A DNA stretch of 64,000 bases from Acidovorax sp. SUPP3334 (GCF_030159055.1 NZ_BQXQ01000009.1:79100-143099), one strand, 5' to 3'. Shown: positions 53,029-63,284, numbered from the stretch's first letter. Notes: a model not told the origin generated them from the letters alone. Program-made: numbers and translations.

Positions 53029-53111
53029 CCGAGGAGCGTTGCAGCGTCTTTCCCCGACACCGTTACGGGGCAGGGACGCGAGGCTCGGATCATCATTTTG
53101 CAACGACGCTC
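53029..53111 (+). promoter_or_regulatory. SAH riboswitch controlling ahcY
   Basis: The segment matches the known SAH riboswitch: it opens CCGAGGAGCGTTGC and later has GAGGCTCGG and GCAACG-A-CGCTC. Visible long-range pairings are CCGAG (53029-53033) with CTCGG (53084-53088), and GAGCG-TTGC (53034-53042) with GCAA-CGCTC (53100-53111). A nested hairpin CCCCG/CGGGG fills the middle. This RNA binds S-adenosylhomocysteine and turns on SAH recycling genes in proteobacteria. The downstream 75 bp before the ATG would hold the expression platform. Confidence 0.9.
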
Positions 53112-53186
53112 GCCCACGCTTCTTGTGCGGTGAGTGAGTCATTCCCCTCCGATGCGTGGTTTTTACCTTCTTCACTGGAGAAAACC

Positions 53187-54617
<1,431 letters not shown>

Positions 54618-54641
54618 TCGGGCGCGGCACCGCCGCGAACC

Positions 54642-54673
54642 GCAGGCCGGCAGACGCCGGCCTGCTTCTCTTT
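54642..54673 (+). terminator. Intrinsic terminator after ahcY
   Basis: A 10-bp perfect stem, GCAGGCCGGC (54642-54651) with GCCGGCCTGC (54656-54665), has an AGAC loop and is followed by TTCTCTTTT. It abuts the family A repeat. Read-through would be needed for ahcY to share a transcript with the next two genes. Confidence 0.8.
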
Positions 54674-54733
54674 TGCTATAAAAATAATAGCTTTCAGCGC
54701 TTGGTAGCCGTGCGCTGAAGGCGTTTTTGACTC
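54674..54733 (+). repeat. Short interspersed repeat, family A, copy 6 (upstream of tlyA-like gene)
   Basis: A canonical copy: TGCTAT (54674), ATAGCT (54687), a core CTTG in place of CTAG at 54700, CTGAAGGC at 54715 (28 nt after the second arm), then TTTTTGACTC. It is placed between the ahcY terminator and the next start, 14 bp before ATG 54748. Confidence 0.8.
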
Positions 54734-54747
54734 TGAAGGATGGGCGC

Positions 54748-55749
54748 ATGCGCGCAGACGTATATCTGGTGGACAAAGGCCATGCCGCGACCCGCTCGCA
54801 GGCGCAGCGCCTGATTGCGGCCGGTGTGCAGTGGCGGCTGGCGCCCAGCCTGCCTTGGCACAAGGTGGCCAAGAACGGCGACGACATTCCAGACATTGCC
54901 GAAGTGCAATTGCTCGATCAGTCGGAGGCGCGTTACCTCTCGCGGGGTGGCCTCAAGCTGGAAGGCGCGCTGAAGGAGACCGGCCTGAACGTGTCGGGCT
55001 GGCGCTGCCTGGATGTGGGTCAGAGCACCGGCGGCTTCACCGACTGCCTCTTGCAGGCGGGTGCGGCCCAGGTGATCGGCGTGGACGTGGGCCATGCGCA
55101 GCTGCACGACCGTCTGCGGCGGGACCCGCGCGTCGTGGCCGTGGAAGGGGTCAATGCCCGCTCGCTCACTGCCGAATCGCTGCGGGAAGCCTGCGAAGAC
55201 GCGCTGTCCGAACAGGTCGAGCAGGACCCGGACGACAACGACACCCAGCCGGAGGCTCCGTACAGCTGGATGCGCAATGGCGGTCTGATCGACGAAGAAT
55301 ACGACGACAGCGGCGATGCCAAGGAACACGATGTCGAGGCCTTCAAGGCCGAACGGTCGGCCAAGGCGCGGGCCCGCGCGGAAGGCGTGTTGCCCACCGT
55401 GCGCCGCCGACGGGCGGGCCTGGAGCAAGTGGACACCACGCCGGTGTTCGATCTGGTGACCGGGGACGTGTCGTTCATCTCGCTCACACGCATCCTGCCC
55501 GCGGTCGCGCCGTTGCTGAAGGCCGGGGGGGAGTTGCTGATGTTGGTCAAGCCCCAGTTCGAACTGCAACCCGGCCAGGTGGGCAAGGGCGGCATCGTGC
55601 GCGATGCGGCGCTCTACGCCGTGGTCGAGCAGCGCATCCGGGACTGCTGCGCGGAACTGGGCCTGAACGTGGCCGCGTGGATGGACAGCGCCATCGACGG
55701 CGGCGACGGCAACCGCGAATTTTTCGTCCATGCAAGGAGTGCGGCATGA
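54748..55749 (+). CDS. tlyA: TlyA-family rRNA methyltransferase/hemolysin-like protein
   Basis: ATG 54748 (MRADVYLVDKGHAATRSQA) gives 333 residues. An S4 RNA-binding domain (about 1-60) is followed by an RrmJ/FtsJ-type SAM fold: CLDVGQSTGGFTDCLLQAGAAQVIGVDVG, then DLVTGDVSFISLTRILP and LMLVKPQFELQP with the family Lys/Asp residues. TlyA proteins 2'-O-methylate rRNA cytidines. About 80 extra residues (roughly 151-231), acidic then basic, interrupt the methyltransferase domain and are not in the usual 250-270-residue family length. The gene is coupled to metF (ATGA overlap). Confidence 0.88.
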   Translation: MRADVYLVDKGHAATRSQAQRLIAAGVQWRLAPSLPWHKVAKNGDDIPDIAEVQLLDQSEARYLSRGGLKLEGALKETGLNVSGWRCLDVGQSTGGFTDCLLQAGAAQVIGVDVGHAQLHDRLRRDPRVVAVEGVNARSLTAESLREACEDALSEQVEQDPDDNDTQPEAPYSWMRNGGLIDEEYDDSGDAKEHDVEAFKAERSAKARARAEGVLPTVRRRRAGLEQVDTTPVFDLVTGDVSFISLTRILPAVAPLLKAGGELLMLVKPQFELQPGQVGKGGIVRDAALYAVVEQRIRDCCAELGLNVAAWMDSAIDGGDGNREFFVHARSAA

Positions 55750-56588
55750 CTGCTTCCCCCCGTCCCTTACCGATCAGCTTCGAGTTTTTTCCGCCGAAGA
55801 CGCCCGAAGGCGCCGAGAAGCTGCGCACGGTGCGGCAAGCCCTGTATGCCCGCCGGCCCGAGTTCTGTTCCGTGACCTATGGTGCGGGCGGATCGACGCA
55901 AGAAGGCACGTTCGGCACCGTGCGCGAAATCCTTGCCGAAGGCGTGAGTGCTGCGTCGCATTTTTCATGCATCGGCGCCACGCGCGACACCTTGCGCAAC
56001 CAGTTGGCCACGCTCAAGGCCATGGGCGTGAAGCGCCTGGTGGCCCTGCGCGGCGATCTGCCGAGCGGCTACGGCGCGGGTGGTGAGTTCCATTACGCCA
56101 GCGATCTGGTGGCCTTCATCCGCGCGGAGACGGGCAACGATTTCCATGTGGAAGTGGCCGCCTATCCCGAAGTGCATCCCCAGGCCCGTTCGCCCGAGGC
56201 CGATCTGCAGGCCTTTGCGCTCAAGGTGCGCGCTGGTGCGCATTCAGCGATCACGCAGTATTTCTTCAATGCCGACGCCTACTTCCGCTTCGTGGACGAT
56301 ACGCGGCGGCTGGGCCTGGATGTGCCGGTGGTGCCGGGCATCATGCCCATCCTCGGTTCCACGCAGCTCATGCGGTTTTCTGACGCCTGCGGCGCCGAAA
56401 TTCCGCGCTGGATCCGCATGCGCCTGCAAGGCTTCGGCGACGACACCGCCAGCATCAAGGCATTCGGCCTGGATGTGGTCACTGGTCTGTGCGAACGGCT
56501 GCGCGAGCGCGGCGTGCCGGGTCTGCATTTCTATACGATGAACCAGAGCGCCGCCACGCTGGAAATCTGCCGTCGGCTGGGGCTGTAG
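55746..56588 (+). CDS. metF: 5,10-methylenetetrahydrofolate reductase
   Basis: ATG 55746 overlaps the tlyA stop by 4 bp; the product has 280 residues, near the usual length. MTHFR motifs: ISFEFFPPKTPEG at the start with the catalytic Glu, CSVTYGAGGSTQEGT, LVALRGDLPSG, HPQARSPEADL and the FAD-site ITQYFFNADAYFRFVD. It reduces CH2-THF to CH3-THF with FAD and NADH, feeding methionine synthase. With ahcY upstream it restores homocysteine to methionine, so the group forms a SAM-cycle unit. Confidence 0.95.
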   Translation: MTASPRPLPISFEFFPPKTPEGAEKLRTVRQALYARRPEFCSVTYGAGGSTQEGTFGTVREILAEGVSAASHFSCIGATRDTLRNQLATLKAMGVKRLVALRGDLPSGYGAGGEFHYASDLVAFIRAETGNDFHVEVAAYPEVHPQARSPEADLQAFALKVRAGAHSAITQYFFNADAYFRFVDDTRRLGLDVPVVPGIMPILGSTQLMRFSDACGAEIPRWIRMRLQGFGDDTASIKAFGLDVVTGLCERLRERGVPGLHFYTMNQSAATLEICRRLGL

Positions 56589-56640
56589 GGCGCCGGCAGC
56601 CACTCCGGTAATATCGCAGCTTCGTTTTCCGCGCTCCTCC

Positions 56641-57246
56641 ATGACTTCCGCCTTCACTTCCCTGTTGGCCGCCGCACTGTGCTGCATGGCGTCGTCCCCG
56701 CTCTGGGCACAGATGCAATACGTCTGCCGCGATGCTTCGGGCAACAGTTTTTCGACGTCGCGCCCCTGTCCCTCGGGCTCGACGACATCGGTGGCTGCCA
56801 CGGGGCCGGTATCGCCACCTCCGACCTGGCGCTATGAAGCGCCCGTGCGCTCCGCACCGCCCGAGGGGCCTGCGTACCAGCGCTACATGAGTGCCCGCTG
56901 CCGCTCCTTGAGCGACACGCTGCGGGGCGGCTCTTACGGCATTGAGCCGGATGCCTACGCCGGCATGCGCCGCGAGTACCAGCGCGATTGCCGCGAGGAG
57001 GAATACGACGCCTCTTCCCGCTATTACAAAGAGCAAGGCGAAGCACGCAGGCAGCGCCAGGAACAGGAGCAGCAGTTGCGCGTGGCGGCCCAGGCATCGC
57101 AGGCAGAGGCGACACGCCGTGCCGAGCAATGCATGGAGTCGCGCCGCATCCTCACCGCCAAGCGCGCCCGCACGGATCTGACCGAGGGTGAAAAAAAGGA
57201 CCTGAAGCGTTTTGAAGACGCCTACGAAGTGCGCTGCCAGCGCTGA
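56641..57246 (+). CDS. Secreted DUF4124-like protein with charged helical tail
   Basis: A 201-residue protein. The Sec signal ends at PLWAQ (about residue 24). The mature start MQYVCRDASGNSFSTSRPCPSG is the DUF4124 pattern (two Cys flanking a short beta unit). A Pro-rich linker follows, then a long Arg/Glu/Gln-rich helix (about 120-170), probably a coiled coil, and two more Cys. Role unknown. Its end overlaps the next gene's likely start by 35 bp. Confidence 0.75.
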   Translation: MTSAFTSLLAAALCCMASSPLWAQMQYVCRDASGNSFSTSRPCPSGSTTSVAATGPVSPPPTWRYEAPVRSAPPEGPAYQRYMSARCRSLSDTLRGGSYGIEPDAYAGMRREYQRDCREEEYDASSRYYKEQGEARRQRQEQEQQLRVAAQASQAEATRRAEQCMESRRILTAKRARTDLTEGEKKDLKRFEDAYEVRCQR

Positions 57247-57874
57247 ATCACGCCATCGCCGGATTGGCGCGCTCCTGGGGGGTGTGCTGCTGGCATGCGC
57301 GCTCGCCGCCTGTGCGGTGAAAACGCCTGTGCCCGCTGAAGACACCGGTGCCCTGCCTCCCAAGCCTCAGGTAGCGCCGCCTTCGCTCCCGCAGCCGTCA
57401 CGCGCGCCCAGCGCTGCGGCGGCGCCTCCCGCCGCATCCGTCAACACCCCTTCCGGCCCGTCATCCGACGAGGCTGCCTCAGACCCCGAGGCGGCCGATG
57501 CATTCGTCCAGGAGGGGATGGCGTCGTGGTACGGAGCCCGGTTTCACCGCAGCCGCACGGCCAGCGGAGAGCGCTTCGACATGAATGAATTCACCGCGGC
57601 GCACCGTACCTTGCCCTTCGGCACGCGGGTGTGCGTGCGCAGCCTGGTCACCGGGCGGTCCGTGCAGGTGCGCATCAACGATCGCGGGCCGCATTCGCCC
57701 GGCCGCATCATCGATGTGAGCCGCGCTGCCGCTGGAGCGCTGGGGCTTCTGGGCCTGGGCACGAAGCCTGTCGTGGTGTCGCAGGCGCCGGGCGATGCGG
57801 CTGCGCCGTGTCCTGACGCCTCGGCATCCAGCCTGTCCGAGGCACGGCCCTCTTCACCCACGGACGGCGAATAA
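57212..57874 (+). CDS. rlpA: RlpA-like septal-ring lipoprotein (double-psi beta-barrel)
   Basis: The likely start is TTG 57212 (KTPTKCAASAESRHRR), which gives a basic N-region and the lipobox LACALAAC; the product has 220 residues. A Pro/Ala-rich linker leads to the DPBB domain (about 108-190): GMASWYGARFHRSRTASGERFDMNEFTAAHRTLPFGTRVCVRS and INDRGPHSPGRIIDVSRAAAGALG, with the catalytic-type Asp in NDRGP. RlpA proteins are outer-membrane lytic transglycosylases that cut denuded glycan at the septum. No C-terminal SPOR domain is present here, so septal targeting may differ. The start codon is the weakest part of this call. Confidence 0.82.
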   Translation: MKTPTKCAASAESRHRRIGALLGGVLLACALAACAVKTPVPAEDTGALPPKPQVAPPSLPQPSRAPSAAAAPPAASVNTPSGPSSDEAASDPEAADAFVQEGMASWYGARFHRSRTASGERFDMNEFTAAHRTLPFGTRVCVRSLVTGRSVQVRINDRGPHSPGRIIDVSRAAAGALGLLGLGTKPVVVSQAPGDAAAPCPDASASSLSEARPSSPTDGE

Positions 57875-57887
57875 GCGAGCCGTTCGT

Positions 57888-58781
57888 TCAGCCGCCGGAT
57901 TCGAGCGTGTGCGAGGCGTGATGGTCCTGCGCCAGCAGTTCGGCCATTTGCGGCAGCGCAGGTTTCAGGGCTGCCTTGAGCGTGAAGGGCGGGTTGATCA
58001 GGAACATGCCGCTGGCCGGCAGGCCCGGGCGGCGTGCCTGTCCCTCGGCAGCGCCGGTCACCTTGCTCGACTTGACGGTGAGCGTGGCATGCAGCCACGA
58101 CTTGCCGGCCTTGGTCGCCAGCGTTTTGAGGCGCCGGGGCAGGTCGTGGGCCTCGGGCCGCGGAATGATCGGATACCAGACGGCATACGTGCCCGTCGCG
58201 AAACGCTTGAGCGAATCCGCCGCCATGTCCAGGACGCGTCCGTAGTCGGTCTTGATTTCATAGCTGGGGTCGCACAGCACGAGCGCGCGGCGGGCCGGAG
58301 GCGGCAGGAATTTCTTGATGCCCTCGAAACCGTCTTCGTGCAGCACCGCCACCTGGCGCCCGGCCTCCAACTGAGCCACGTTGCCGGCCAGTGCGCGCAG
58401 GTCGGTCGGGTGCAGTTCGAACAGCTTCAACTTATCGTGGTCGCGCAACAGCCGCTGCGCGATGAACGGCGAGCCAGGGTAGACCCGTGTCACGTTGCCC
58501 TGGTTGAAGGCGCCGACCATATCGACGTATTCCTGCAGGGCCGGGGCCAGAGTCTCCGCGGGCTTGGCGGGCGGAACCAGCCGAAGAATGCCGTCCGCGG
58601 CTTCCCCGCTCGTTGCGGCGTAGTCGCCATCCAGCCGGAAGAGGCCCGCGCCGGCATGGGTGTCCAGGACGGTGAGCGCTGCGTCTTTCTGCGTCAGGTG
58701 TTGCAAAGTGGCAATCAACACCGTGTGCTTGAGCACATCGGCGTGGTTGCCCGCATGGAAGGCGTGGCGGTAACTGAACAT
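57888..58781 (-). CDS. rlmJ: 23S rRNA (adenine2030-N6)-methyltransferase RlmJ
   Basis: ATG 58781 (MFSYRHAFHAGNHADVLKH) begins the conserved RlmJ N-terminus; the product has 297 residues. The SAM-binding loop is LDTHAGAGLF, with a helical insert, then the catalytic DPSYE (DPPYE in E. coli) within ALVLCDPSYEIKTDY, and C-terminal GMFLINPPFTL. It methylates A2030 of 23S rRNA. The gene converges on the rlpA-like gene with 13 bp between stops and is divergent from the kinase gene. Confidence 0.93.
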   Translation of the reverse strand: MFSYRHAFHAGNHADVLKHTVLIATLQHLTQKDAALTVLDTHAGAGLFRLDGDYAATSGEAADGILRLVPPAKPAETLAPALQEYVDMVGAFNQGNVTRVYPGSPFIAQRLLRDHDKLKLFELHPTDLRALAGNVAQLEAGRQVAVLHEDGFEGIKKFLPPPARRALVLCDPSYEIKTDYGRVLDMAADSLKRFATGTYAVWYPIIPRPEAHDLPRRLKTLATKAGKSWLHATLTVKSSKVTGAAEGQARRPGLPASGMFLINPPFTLKAALKPALPQMAELLAQDHHASHTLESGG

Positions 58782-59025
58782 GATGGGCCAATGGTAACCA
58801 TGCACCGCCCTCCCGCCATGCCTGGGCGGCCGCTGCGACGGTATCGAGCGCGAAGATTCATGGCGGCTGTGATATCCCGTGCAGTGCCATTCGCTCCGTT
58901 GCCGCGCGGGATCGGGCTTGCTGCATGATGCGATCTCGGTGAATGTGTTGCAATCCATCCATTTGTCCGTTGCCGGGTGCGCCCTTGCTGGTGCACCATT
59001 GCCGCCCGAAAGCTCTGCCGCCACC

Positions 59026-60957
59026 ATGTCTGCCACCACCAGCACCGAACCCCCGAACGACGTTCATCACGTCGATGCCCTGCCGGCCGGGACGCGGCTG
59101 GGGGAGTTCGAAGTGCTCTCGCTCCTGGGCGTGGGGGGGTTCGGCATGGTCTACAAGGCATTCGACCATTCGTTGCTGCGCTTCGTGGCCATCAAGGAAT
59201 ACATGCCTTCGGCGCTGGCCGCTCGGGCGCAGGGCCAGTCGCTGTGGGTGCGCTCTTCGTCCCAGGAGCAATCCTTCCAGGCGGGTCTGGCCTCTTTCGT
59301 GAGCGAGGCGCGCCTGCTGGCGCAATTCGACCATCCCTCGCTGGTCAAGGTCTTTCGTTTCTGGGAAGCCAATCACACGGCGTACATGGTCATGCCGCTG
59401 TATACGGGCATGACATTCAAGCAGGCCCGCGCCCACATGCGCACGCCCCCACCCGAAGCCTGGCTGCGTAAATTACTGTGGTCGGTATTGAGCGCGCTGC
59501 GCGTTTTGCACGATGGGCAGACGCTGCATCGCGACATCTCGCCGGACAACATCTTCTTGCAGGACAGCGGCCCTCCCGTGCTGCTGGACCTGGGGGCCGC
59601 GCGCCATGCGATCAGCGACCAGGGGCACCAGCACACGGCGGTTCTGAAGGTCAATTACGCGCCGATCGAGCAGTACAGCGACAGTGAGAGCGATCTGCGC
59701 CAGGGGCCGTGGAGCGACCTGTATGCGCTCGGTGCCGTGGTGCACGGCAGCCTGTGCAACGACACGCCGCTGCCGGCGACGCTGCGTTCGATCCGTGATC
59801 GCATGGTGCCGTTCTCCAGAGTGGCCAAGACCGTGCGGCGCCAGTTCGGCGTCGAATACTCGCCCTCTTTCGTGGCCGCCATTTCTCAGGCACTGGCCCT
59901 GCGGCCTGATGAGCGGCCGCAAAGCATCGACGAATTTTTGCGCACCATGGAGATGGTCACCCCGCCCGAAGGCATCGACCAGTTCGATTTTCGGGCCGAA
60001 CTGGGCGATGTATGGGTGGAACCAGCGGACCGGCATGGCACCGGCGTAGCGGTGCCGATGATCGACATCACTTCGGTTCCGGCGCCGGCAGTCGGTACCG
60101 CCCTGGCCACGCCGATGGCTGCCACTGTGGCGCAGCCGATGGCCGAAGCGCCTACCCAATTGCATATCCATCGGCAGGAGGCCGGTGATACCGTGGTCTC
60201 CGACATGCAGGACACCGTTTTCATGGACAGCAAGCAAGAGGCGGGGGATTCGGTGATGGTCGATACGGTGGCGGGTGAGACGGTTTTCGAGGAACGGCGC
60301 CCCCAGCATCCGGAAAGGCTGGGCCGCGGAAAGACGCGCCGCGCCCAAACCCCAGGGGGCGACGAGCCGCCGGCACCGGCCGTCACTGCGCGGCGGCGAC
60401 CGCTGGCCTGGGCGGGCGCCGGCATGTTGGCCGTGGCCGTCATTGCCGCCGGGCTGTGGTGGGGCGTGCCACGCGAAACATCCCATCCGACCAAATACAC
60501 GCCGGAAGATCAGATCATCACGGAACTGGCTGAGCCGCCGATGGCGGCGGTTTCAGCGCCTGCGGCTGAACTCGTCGCCGTGGTAGACGAAGCCGCGCCT
60601 GTGGCGCAGCCCGCTGCATCCAGCGCATCGACTGCGGCCGCCGCTGCTCCGGCGTTCGTCGTGGCTTCGGCGCCACGGCCTCGGCCGGTGCCGCGCAAGG
60701 TCGCTGAGCCGCTGCCACAAGCCGTGGCGGCTGAGGCGCCCCCGGCGCCGGAGCCGCCCCCTACCGTGGCGCCCAAGCCCGTAGCGGTCCGCGTCGCAGG
60801 GCCGGACGAGGCGTGCGCCAATGCAGGCTTTCTCGCTCGCCCCATGTGCATTCACCAGCAATGCCAGAACTCGGCCGTCGCCAATCACCCGCTGTGCGTA
60901 GAAAACCGGCGAAGGCTGGAGGCGGAAGAACGGCGCCGCACGATGCTGTCCCAGTAG
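59026..60957 (+). CDS. Membrane Ser/Thr protein kinase with Cys-bearing periplasmic tail
   Basis: ATG 59026 (MSATTSTEPPND) gives 643 residues. The kinase domain is at about 25-315: glycine loop GVGGFGMVY, Lys57 in VAIKEYMP, HRDISPDN with Asp170, and DLG (Asp188) in place of DFG followed by AAR. A long Ala/Val/Thr-rich linker precedes one TM helix (about 461-482). The outer part is Ala/Pro-rich and ends in a small conserved-looking module with Cys597, Cys608, Cys613 and Cys624, which probably forms disulfides. This is the architecture of bacterial STPKs that sense the envelope. It lies just upstream of rplM-rpsI, which have their own promoter. Confidence 0.88.
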   Translation: MSATTSTEPPNDVHHVDALPAGTRLGEFEVLSLLGVGGFGMVYKAFDHSLLRFVAIKEYMPSALAARAQGQSLWVRSSSQEQSFQAGLASFVSEARLLAQFDHPSLVKVFRFWEANHTAYMVMPLYTGMTFKQARAHMRTPPPEAWLRKLLWSVLSALRVLHDGQTLHRDISPDNIFLQDSGPPVLLDLGAARHAISDQGHQHTAVLKVNYAPIEQYSDSESDLRQGPWSDLYALGAVVHGSLCNDTPLPATLRSIRDRMVPFSRVAKTVRRQFGVEYSPSFVAAISQALALRPDERPQSIDEFLRTMEMVTPPEGIDQFDFRAELGDVWVEPADRHGTGVAVPMIDITSVPAPAVGTALATPMAATVAQPMAEAPTQLHIHRQEAGDTVVSDMQDTVFMDSKQEAGDSVMVDTVAGETVFEERRPQHPERLGRGKTRRAQTPGGDEPPAPAVTARRRPLAWAGAGMLAVAVIAAGLWWGVPRETSHPTKYTPEDQIITELAEPPMAAVSAPAAELVAVVDEAAPVAQPAASSASTAAAAAPAFVVASAPRPRPVPRKVAEPLPQAVAAEAPPAPEPPPTVAPKPVAVRVAGPDEACANAGFLARPMCIHQQCQNSAVANHPLCVENRRRLEAEERRRTMLSQ

Positions 60958-60964
60958 TCTGGCC

Positions 60965-60992
60965 TTGGCATTTTTCAGCCGCTTCGTATAAT
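60965..60992 (+). promoter_or_regulatory. Strong sigma-70-type promoter for rplM-rpsI
   Basis: TTGGCA (60965-60970) and a perfect TATAAT (60987-60992) are 16 bp apart. The start would fall near 61000, giving a leader of about 120 nt before rplM. Confidence 0.8.
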
Positions 60993-61119
60993 GGCGGGCT
61001 TCGCAGCGATTTCTGGTCCCGCGGCGAAGCAATTCATACCACCTAAGAGGCTTCCTTCAGAGAAGCACCGACCGTGGAAAAGGACCGACAAACCCCCCGT
61101 TCTTTGAAAAGAGAAACTC

Positions 61120-61548
61120 ATGTCCACTTTCAGCGCAAAGCCCGCTGAGGTCGTGCACGAGTGGTTTGTGATTGACGCGACCGACAAGGTCCTCGGACGA
61201 GTAGCCAGCGAAGTTGCTCTCCGTTTGCGCGGCAAACACAAGGCCATTTACACGCCTCACGTCGATACCGGTGACTTCATCGTCATCATCAACGCCGCTC
61301 AGCTCAAGGTCACTGGCACCAAGTCTTTGGACAAGGTGTACTACCGCCACTCGGGTTATCCCGGCGGTATCACGGCCACGAACTTCCGCGACATGCAAGC
61401 CAAGCACCCCGGCCGCGCGCTGGAAAAGGCTGTCAAAGGCATGCTGCCCAAGGGTCCCTTGGGCTACGCGATGATCAAGAAACTCAAGGTGTATGGCGGT
61501 GCTGAGCATCCCCACACCGCCCAGCAGCCCAAGGCGCTGGAAATCTAA
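61120..61548 (+). CDS. rplM: 50S ribosomal protein L13
   Basis: A 142-residue protein of typical length. L13 signatures: [19 protein letters not shown], the [22 protein letters not shown] region, [11 protein letters not shown], and the C-terminal [20 protein letters not shown]. It is an early-assembling 50S protein. It is co-transcribed with rpsI, 11 bp downstream, as in most bacteria. Confidence 0.98.
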   Translation: MSTFSAKPAEVVHEWFVIDATDKVLGRVASEVALRLRGKHKAIYTPHVDTGDFIVIINAAQLKVTGTKSLDKVYYRHSGYPGGITATNFRDMQAKHPGRALEKAVKGMLPKGPLGYAMIKKLKVYGGAEHPHTAQQPKALEI

Positions 61549-61559
61549 GGAGCCTTGAG

Positions 61560-61952
61560 ATGATTGGTGAATGGAACAATGGCACCGGCCGTCGCAAGTC
61601 CAGCGTCGCCCGCGTGTTTCTCAAGAAGGGTTCCGGCAAGATCACTGTGAATGGCAAAGACATTCAACAGTATTTCGGCCGTGAAACCTCGATCATGATC
61701 GCCAAGCAGCCGCTCGCGCTGACCAACCATGTCGAAACCTTCGACATCCAGGTCAATGTGCACGGCGGCGGTGAATCCGGCCAAGCCGGTGCCACCCGCC
61801 ACGGCATCACCCGCGCCCTGATTGACTACGACGCGACGCTGAAGCCCGCACTGAGCCAAGCCGGCTTCGTGACCCGCGATGCCCGTGAAGTCGAGCGTAA
61901 GAAGGTCGGTCTGCGCTCTGCACGCCGCGCCAAGCAGTTCTCCAAGCGTTAA
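61560..61952 (+). CDS. rpsI: 30S ribosomal protein S9
   Basis: A 130-residue protein. S9 signatures: [44 protein letters not shown], and the basic C-terminal tail [17 protein letters not shown], whose last residues reach the P-site tRNA. The ribosome site GGAG precedes the ATG. A terminator about 100 bp downstream closes the operon. Confidence 0.98.
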   Translation: MIGEWNNGTGRRKSSVARVFLKKGSGKITVNGKDIQQYFGRETSIMIAKQPLALTNHVETFDIQVNVHGGGESGQAGATRHGITRALIDYDATLKPALSQAGFVTRDAREVERKKVGLRSARRAKQFSKR

Positions 61953-62050
61953 GCTCGGCTCTGCAGAAGTTGTCATGCTCTGTGGCGCCTTTCGGAGGCT
62001 GCAGGGCATGTCAATCGACCACGAGTATCTTCGGATGCTTCTGGATTCCA

Positions 62051-62073
62051 AAACCGCCTGCTGGCGGTTTTTT
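62051..62073 (+). terminator. Intrinsic terminator after rpsI
   Basis: A stem AAACCGCC (62051-62058) with GGCGGTTT (62063-62070), a TGCT loop, and a T6 tract. Confidence 0.9.
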
Positions 62074-62107
62074 CGTTTCGGCCCACTGAAATGTTGAATA
62101 GGGAAAC

Positions 62108-62821
62108 ATGCGACTCAAGTTGCTACGCCGCCGTTTGACCATCAGTGCGCCGCGCGTGTCTGTCCGTAGCGCGATGCCTTGGCCTTTTCGGTGGGTGCTG
62201 CTGGCCATCTTCTTCGGGCTGTGTGCTGCCTTGGCGTCGTGGGCCTTCGAGTTCGGCAAAAGCATCGCAGGCCTGGACTCCCGTTCCCGTGCCGAGTTGG
62301 TGCGGTTGCGCGAAGAGGTTGCGCAACTGCGCGAAGAGCAGCGGCTGCAGAAAGACACGTCAAGCTCTGCCGGCACATTGTTGACGGCGGAACGCACGGC
62401 CATGGACCGCTTGATGGCGCAGATGCGCCAGTTGGAGGCCGACAACCGGTCGCTGCGGGACGATCTTGGCTTTTTTGAAAAACTCATTCCTACCGGCAAG
62501 ACCGAAGGCGTAAGCATCCGCGGGCTGCAGGCCGACGTCGTGGGGGGCAGTCAGTTGCGCTGGCAGGTGCTGGTGATTCAGTCGGTGCGCAATGCCCCGG
62601 AGTTTCGCGGGCGGCTGGAGTTGCTGCTGTCGGGCACTCGCGATGGCCGTCCATGGACGCAGGCCTTGCCTGCGGACGGGCAGCCGCTGCAGTTCCAGCA
62701 GTACCGGCGCATGGAAGGATTGTGGGGATTGCCAGGCAATGCCGTGGTAAAAACCGTGACCGCGCGGGTCTTGGAGGGCAGCGCGGTGCGCGCCACCCAG
62801 ACCCTGAGCATCGAAGAATAG
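62108..62821 (+). CDS. Single-pass membrane protein with coiled coil (DUF6776-like)
   Basis: A 237-residue protein. A basic N-terminus is followed by one TM helix (about 28-48, WVLLAIFFGLCAALASWAF), a coiled coil (about 58-118, rich in Arg/Glu/Leu heptads), and a beta-rich domain from about 125 (GVSIRGLQADVVGGSQLRWQVLV). I know it only as a conserved betaproteobacterial hypothetical protein. It sits directly upstream of and co-directional with a bactofilin gene, so a shared envelope or cytoskeletal role is plausible. Confidence 0.75.
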   Translation: MRLKLLRRRLTISAPRVSVRSAMPWPFRWVLLAIFFGLCAALASWAFEFGKSIAGLDSRSRAELVRLREEVAQLREEQRLQKDTSSSAGTLLTAERTAMDRLMAQMRQLEADNRSLRDDLGFFEKLIPTGKTEGVSIRGLQADVVGGSQLRWQVLVIQSVRNAPEFRGRLELLLSGTRDGRPWTQALPADGQPLQFQQYRRMEGLWGLPGNAVVKTVTARVLEGSAVRATQTLSIEE

Positions 62822-62882
62822 CGACGGCGGCAGCGCGGGCAAAGGGCCTTTCCCTTCCGTGCCAATCGACTGGAGTGTTCCC

Positions 62883-63284
62883 ATGTTCTCTCGCAAGAAG
62901 CAGCCCCCGATCAAGAGCCTGATTGCCCATGGCACCCGCATCAATGGCGAAGTGCGGTTTTCCGAGGGGCTGCGGATCGACGGCGAGGTCGCAGGAGACG
63001 TGCGGGCCAATGATGACGAGCAGCCCAGCATCCTGGTGGTGTCGGAGTCGGCCCGGGTCGAGGGGGCGGTGCACGCAGCCCATGTGATCGTGAACGGCAC
63101 CGTCATCGGGCCGGTGCATGCCGCGGAGTTGCTGGAGCTGCAGCCAAAGGCCCGCATCACGGGCAATGTTCATTACAAGTCGCTTGAAATGCACCAGGGC
63201 GCCACGATCTCAGGACAGATGAGCCCTTCGACCGTCCTTGTCGAGGAAAAACCCACACTGAAGTTGGCGTCAAACGCCAGCTGA
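62883..63284 (+). CDS. Bactofilin family protein
   Basis: ATG 62883 (MFSRKKQPPIKSLI) gives 133 residues. Nearly the whole protein is the bactofilin beta-helix core: GTRINGEVRFSEGLRIDGEVAGDVRA, VEGAVHAAHVIVNGTVIGPVHAAE, ARITGNVHYKSLEMHQGATI. It is one of two bactofilins in the window and lacks the disordered N-terminus of the other (26205). It follows the coiled-coil membrane protein gene by 61 bp. Confidence 0.92.
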   Translation: MFSRKKQPPIKSLIAHGTRINGEVRFSEGLRIDGEVAGDVRANDDEQPSILVVSESARVEGAVHAAHVIVNGTVIGPVHAAELLELQPKARITGNVHYKSLEMHQGATISGQMSPSTVLVEEKPTLKLASNAS

